Source: Thunnus maccoyii (lineage: Eukaryota; Chordata; Actinopteri; Scombriformes; Scombridae). Taken from it: a stretch of 64,000 bases of DNA. This document shows, piece after piece, positions 61,441-64,000 of the stretch (position 1 is the first letter of the stretch; every line of letters starts with the position of its first letter). Under the pieces are notes generated by a model, which was not told where the DNA came from, ran no database searches, and saw only the letters and a program-made list of their open reading frames with translations. Both the position numbers and the translations under genes were made by a program. The stretch spans positions 34,246,922 to 34,310,921 of the forward strand of contig NC_056538.1 of NCBI RefSeq assembly GCF_910596095.1, in the 5' to 3' direction.

Positions 61441-62322
61441 AAGTGAAACAATAATATTTTGTTTTTGTTGTATTTATGTGATGTGAATGTTCAATTTTCA
61501 GTTAATTTCTTGTTAGATTTTGTAACATTTTGGAATTAAGTTTTCACTTTGACATGATATCATTTGGATTCAGTTTGTTTTGTAGATCCATAAATAAATA
61601 ATATAAAACTAAATCAAGTTAATGTCATAAAGTTTGCATAAAGCTGTACAAGCCTAAATCTTCACCACAGTGTGTAACAGTGTTGACAATATAACAATAT
61701 ATCCAATAAATTTAGGTTTAATTCATAAAAATGAGCTGACATCCATGTTTGTCCTGGATTATTTATCTCAGCCAGATAAATCAGAACTTTCAGATAAATC
61801 AGTTTCTCACCAACTACACCCATAAAGTTAGCTACGTCACCAAAATCCAAAAACAACAAAACAACATCAAAACAAACCGTATCCATCATGTTAGCTGATG
61901 TTGTCACGTTGTTTTCTTGCTCCTCCTCAGAAACTGAAAGACTTATTTGAGCCTGTCATGTTATAATTTGAGTTTCTGAATATTCGTTTTTTCTCTTCCT
62001 GTCAAAGGTTAAAATATTTTATCAGACTCATCCTGCACTCAGAGGAGTAAACATAAATCTATCCCATCAAATACGACCGTCCAATCATTAAAGGAGGGAT
62101 CACCTGACGCTCTGTCATGTGATCATGTTGCTAGTGTTAAATCTGTTGTCAGTGTATTTTATTATATTTGGATCCACAGGTGTGTTCACGTCTCCATCAG
62201 GTCCAGATCTGCTGTTCTGGAGGTTTTCAGGTGTTTCGTCAACTTGATCACCTAAAACAACCTTGCAGCGTGACAGGAGGCAGACTGAGCGTGTGTGGTG
62301 GTGGCGGCGGTGTCGACGTTGT

Positions 62323-62484
62323 CTACATGGTGACAGAGGGTCCAGGTATGGTTGATGATGTCGTTGTCGTCGTCGTGGTTACGGGGTGTCGGGGTGGGGC
62401 CAGATTGAGCAGTGCGCCGACGGTTCCGGCCACCTGGGGGAGCCCTCGCTCCTCCAGGATGTGCAGAGGAAGACACAACTGACT
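62323..62484 (-). CDS. lrch3: LRCH-family protein, last coding exon (end of CH domain), probably lrch3
   Basis: Reads SQLCLPLHILEERGLPQVAG then TVGALLNLAPPRHPV, a Thr run and SSTIPGPSVTM followed by TAG. LCLPLHILEE.GL..V..TV.ALL.LAPP is the signature end of the calponin-homology domain in LRCH (leucine-rich repeat plus CH) proteins, which act at the cortex with DOCK-family regulators. The acceptor could be at 62484 (CTGTAG, giving SQL...) or 62478 (GTCAG, giving LCL...); both keep frame. The Thr-rich tail is encoded by GAC/AAC-type trinucleotides and is specific to this sequence. LRCH3 neighbours RPL35A on human 3q29, which favours lrch3 over its paralogues. The upstream CH-domain exons were not found before the right edge. 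Confidence 0.75.
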   Translation of the reverse strand, partial: SQLCLPLHILEERGLPQVAGTVGALLNLAPPRHPVTTTTTTTSSTIPGPSVTM

Positions 62485-64000
62485 CTACAGAGACAGACAC
62501 CACAGAAGAAGACACAGGGGTGGAAAAAGGAAAAAAAAAACAACGGAAAAAGGCGGGTCAACGGATGGTTAAATCAAATGAATGAAAACAATAGTAACCA
62601 TGGCAACAGATGGGATAAACGAGGAGCAAACTCAACTCAAAATGTCAAATGAACTGATGGAGTAGAGAAAAGGTGAAAGACAAACAGGAGCGAGTGTGAA
62701 AGTTCAGTCTGTACCCAAATAACCCGGAGCTTTCGACCACATCTCATGCCCTTCATCAGACACTGGGGTGACTGCGGTTAAATAGTTGGGTCACATGATG
62801 ACAGAGAAGATGTGGTTGAAAGCTACAGACTCAGTGGACCTTGAGTAAACATTTGTTCGTCAGAGAAAAGATGAAATAAAATTTTCTATCATCTTTATCA
62901 CCCTGTTCATTTAGAGAAACTGGTTTTACTGGGACCAGTTGACTGCTGTTGTGTTTCTGAAAGGAGGCAGAGGAGGAAGTGATGAACTTGAACGGGTCAA
63001 GCGTCACCGAGAAGTCGAGGAGGAGACGGCAAAGATTTAATCTTGAAGAGAACGAATGTGTGTGTCAACTGAAATTATTTAATTGCAGAGTTTGTCAGAA
63101 CCGTTCCGCCACTTTAACGAAGACAGGTGTGACGTCATCAATCATCTACTGCCTGATATTATTGGTTTAAAATAGAAAAGTCTGGTGGAAGGAAAACATG
63201 ACGTCTATATCTGTGATTTAAAATAATAAACTGATGCACAGTTTGGATTAAAGAACAACTTGATCGATTTCAGTTTAAACTGGTGTCTGTTTGGTTTAGA
63301 GGACAGTGACTGTACACATCATCTGCAAACTCAACTAAGTCGTTTTCCAGTGTTAATTTACGCTGTGCAGCCATTTTGGCAAGAGACTTCCTGGTTAAAT
63401 ATTAAAAACTAAATATTTGTTTTACTGATGGACAAAAACACAGAAGAGTCGAGGTGCTTCAGTTATTTTATTAATGGAGCTCAGAGGGAAACATTGTCCA
63501 ACATGAGGACAGAGCAGAGGCACACGGTCCGTTAAAAAAAACACTCAAACACATCCTCATCATCCTCACCACTCTTCATCTCTTAAAAATGCAGCTGTCA
63601 TCACGGGACAAAAGTGGAGTTTTTATATTGAATTCTGACAGTTTTAAGAAGTCCAACAGGAAACCATCAGCTGTCTTTTTCCACTGCAGGAACTTACAAA
63701 CCTCTCAGAACCGTTTCAGTCTTCAGGTTCCAGGTTCTTCTTGTGTTTCTGCCGTATTTTACACACCGAGACGTTTCAGATATACGTCATTAAAAAGCCG
63801 ACAGCGGGACGTCGTGTGTATGGAGGACTGGTGGCGTCCAGCGCGTCAAACCACTTTGCAGTTTGAGCTTTTTAGTTGTTGTTGTTCTGCTTGTATCTGA
63901 GTTCTCTGTTCCACCAACTCTAAACAACCTCTTCCCCACAAACACTATATTTTCCGTTACCTTAGAGACCATTAGTGGGTGAAGAGTAGTCATGAGGAAC
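62485..64000 (-). other. lrch3 intron or alternative 3' end
   Basis: No further exon recognised. Contains an imperfect inverted repeat (GAGCTTTCGACCACATCT at 62730 against AGATGTGGTTGAAAGCT at 62810) that looks like a transposon end. A minus-strand AATAAA at 63467-63472 could end an alternative transcript covering 63473-64000. Confidence 0.4.

Larger units (their letters stand above)
56250..62322 (-). other. rpl35a upstream DNA and probable lrch3 3' UTR
   Basis: Six kilobases without a recognisable exon. 56330-57430 is AT-rich. Candidate minus-strand poly(A) signals are at 57483-57488 and 58094-58099. The middle has (AT)n at 57145-57165, an A-rich tract at 58335-58350 and a partial hAT MITE (58600-58745). 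60450-61440 is a TTAGC-rich degenerate repeat zone. An IQCG gene, which sits between LRCH3 and RPL35A in human, was not detected. Confidence 0.45.

Overview
The window is nuclear DNA from a ray-finned fish, most likely a percomorph teleost. The evidence is vertebrate intron-exon genes with GT-AG junctions, fish-type LINE, SINE and hAT debris, and very abundant micro- and minisatellites. No bacterial, viral or organellar gene organisation is present.

Five protein genes are recognisable, all on the minus strand and head to tail. From right to left (5' to 3') they are: the last coding exon of an LRCH-family gene, probably lrch3 (62323-62484); all of rpl35a (coding 50784-54428, promoter near 56249); all of abcc5 (29 coding exons, 20705-46787, promoter near 48.7-49.1 kb); all of rnpepl1 (11 coding exons, 6475-15338); and the first coding exon of a dishevelled gene, probably dvl3 (2698-2876), whose remainder lies beyond base 1. 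I assembled the exons by hand from GT-AG junctions and reading-frame phase. abcc5 closes to 1410 codons plus stop, rnpepl1 to 714 plus stop and rpl35a to 110 plus stop, with every junction in phase. The products are a cytosolic ribosomal protein, an ABC exporter of organic anions, a zinc aminopeptidase, a Wnt signalling scaffold and an LRR/CH-domain protein. They share no pathway; the order looks like conserved synteny (in human, ABCC5 and DVL3 are both at 3q27, RPL35A and LRCH3 both at 3q29).

Region by region: 1-2697 is dvl intron 1, dominated by a 1.1-kb minisatellite. 2877-4353 is dvl 5' flank with a 398-bp inverted-repeat element. 4354-6474 is probably rnpepl1 3' UTR. 6475-15338 is rnpepl1, whose introns hold trinucleotide minisatellites, an 846-bp hAT element and SINE pieces. 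15339-20704 holds the rnpepl1 promoter and the intergenic or abcc5 3' UTR stretch. 20705-48850 is abcc5, with LINE fragments in introns 18, 25 and 28, hAT MITEs and large minisatellites in introns 2, 3 and 5. 49.0-49.5 kb is the abcc5 upstream region. 49.9-56.25 kb is rpl35a with its flanking minisatellites. 56.3-62.3 kb is probably lrch3 3' UTR or intergenic DNA, and 62.5-64.0 kb is lrch3 intron.

The most unusual signal is a recurrent association between tandem repeats and splice junctions. In abcc5 intron 5 a 21-bp repeat has amplified the 5' splice site itself (about 48 copies of CAG/GTGAGG). In intron 2 a repeat has amplified the 3' splice site (about 80 copies of CTCAG/GTGTG). In rnpepl1 the terminal 34 bp of exon 5 plus its donor occur five more times in the following intron, and the end of exon 9 is copied once. 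Separately, a 27-bp minisatellite upstream of abcc5 carries eight CCAAT boxes. Functions of these arrays are inferred, not shown.
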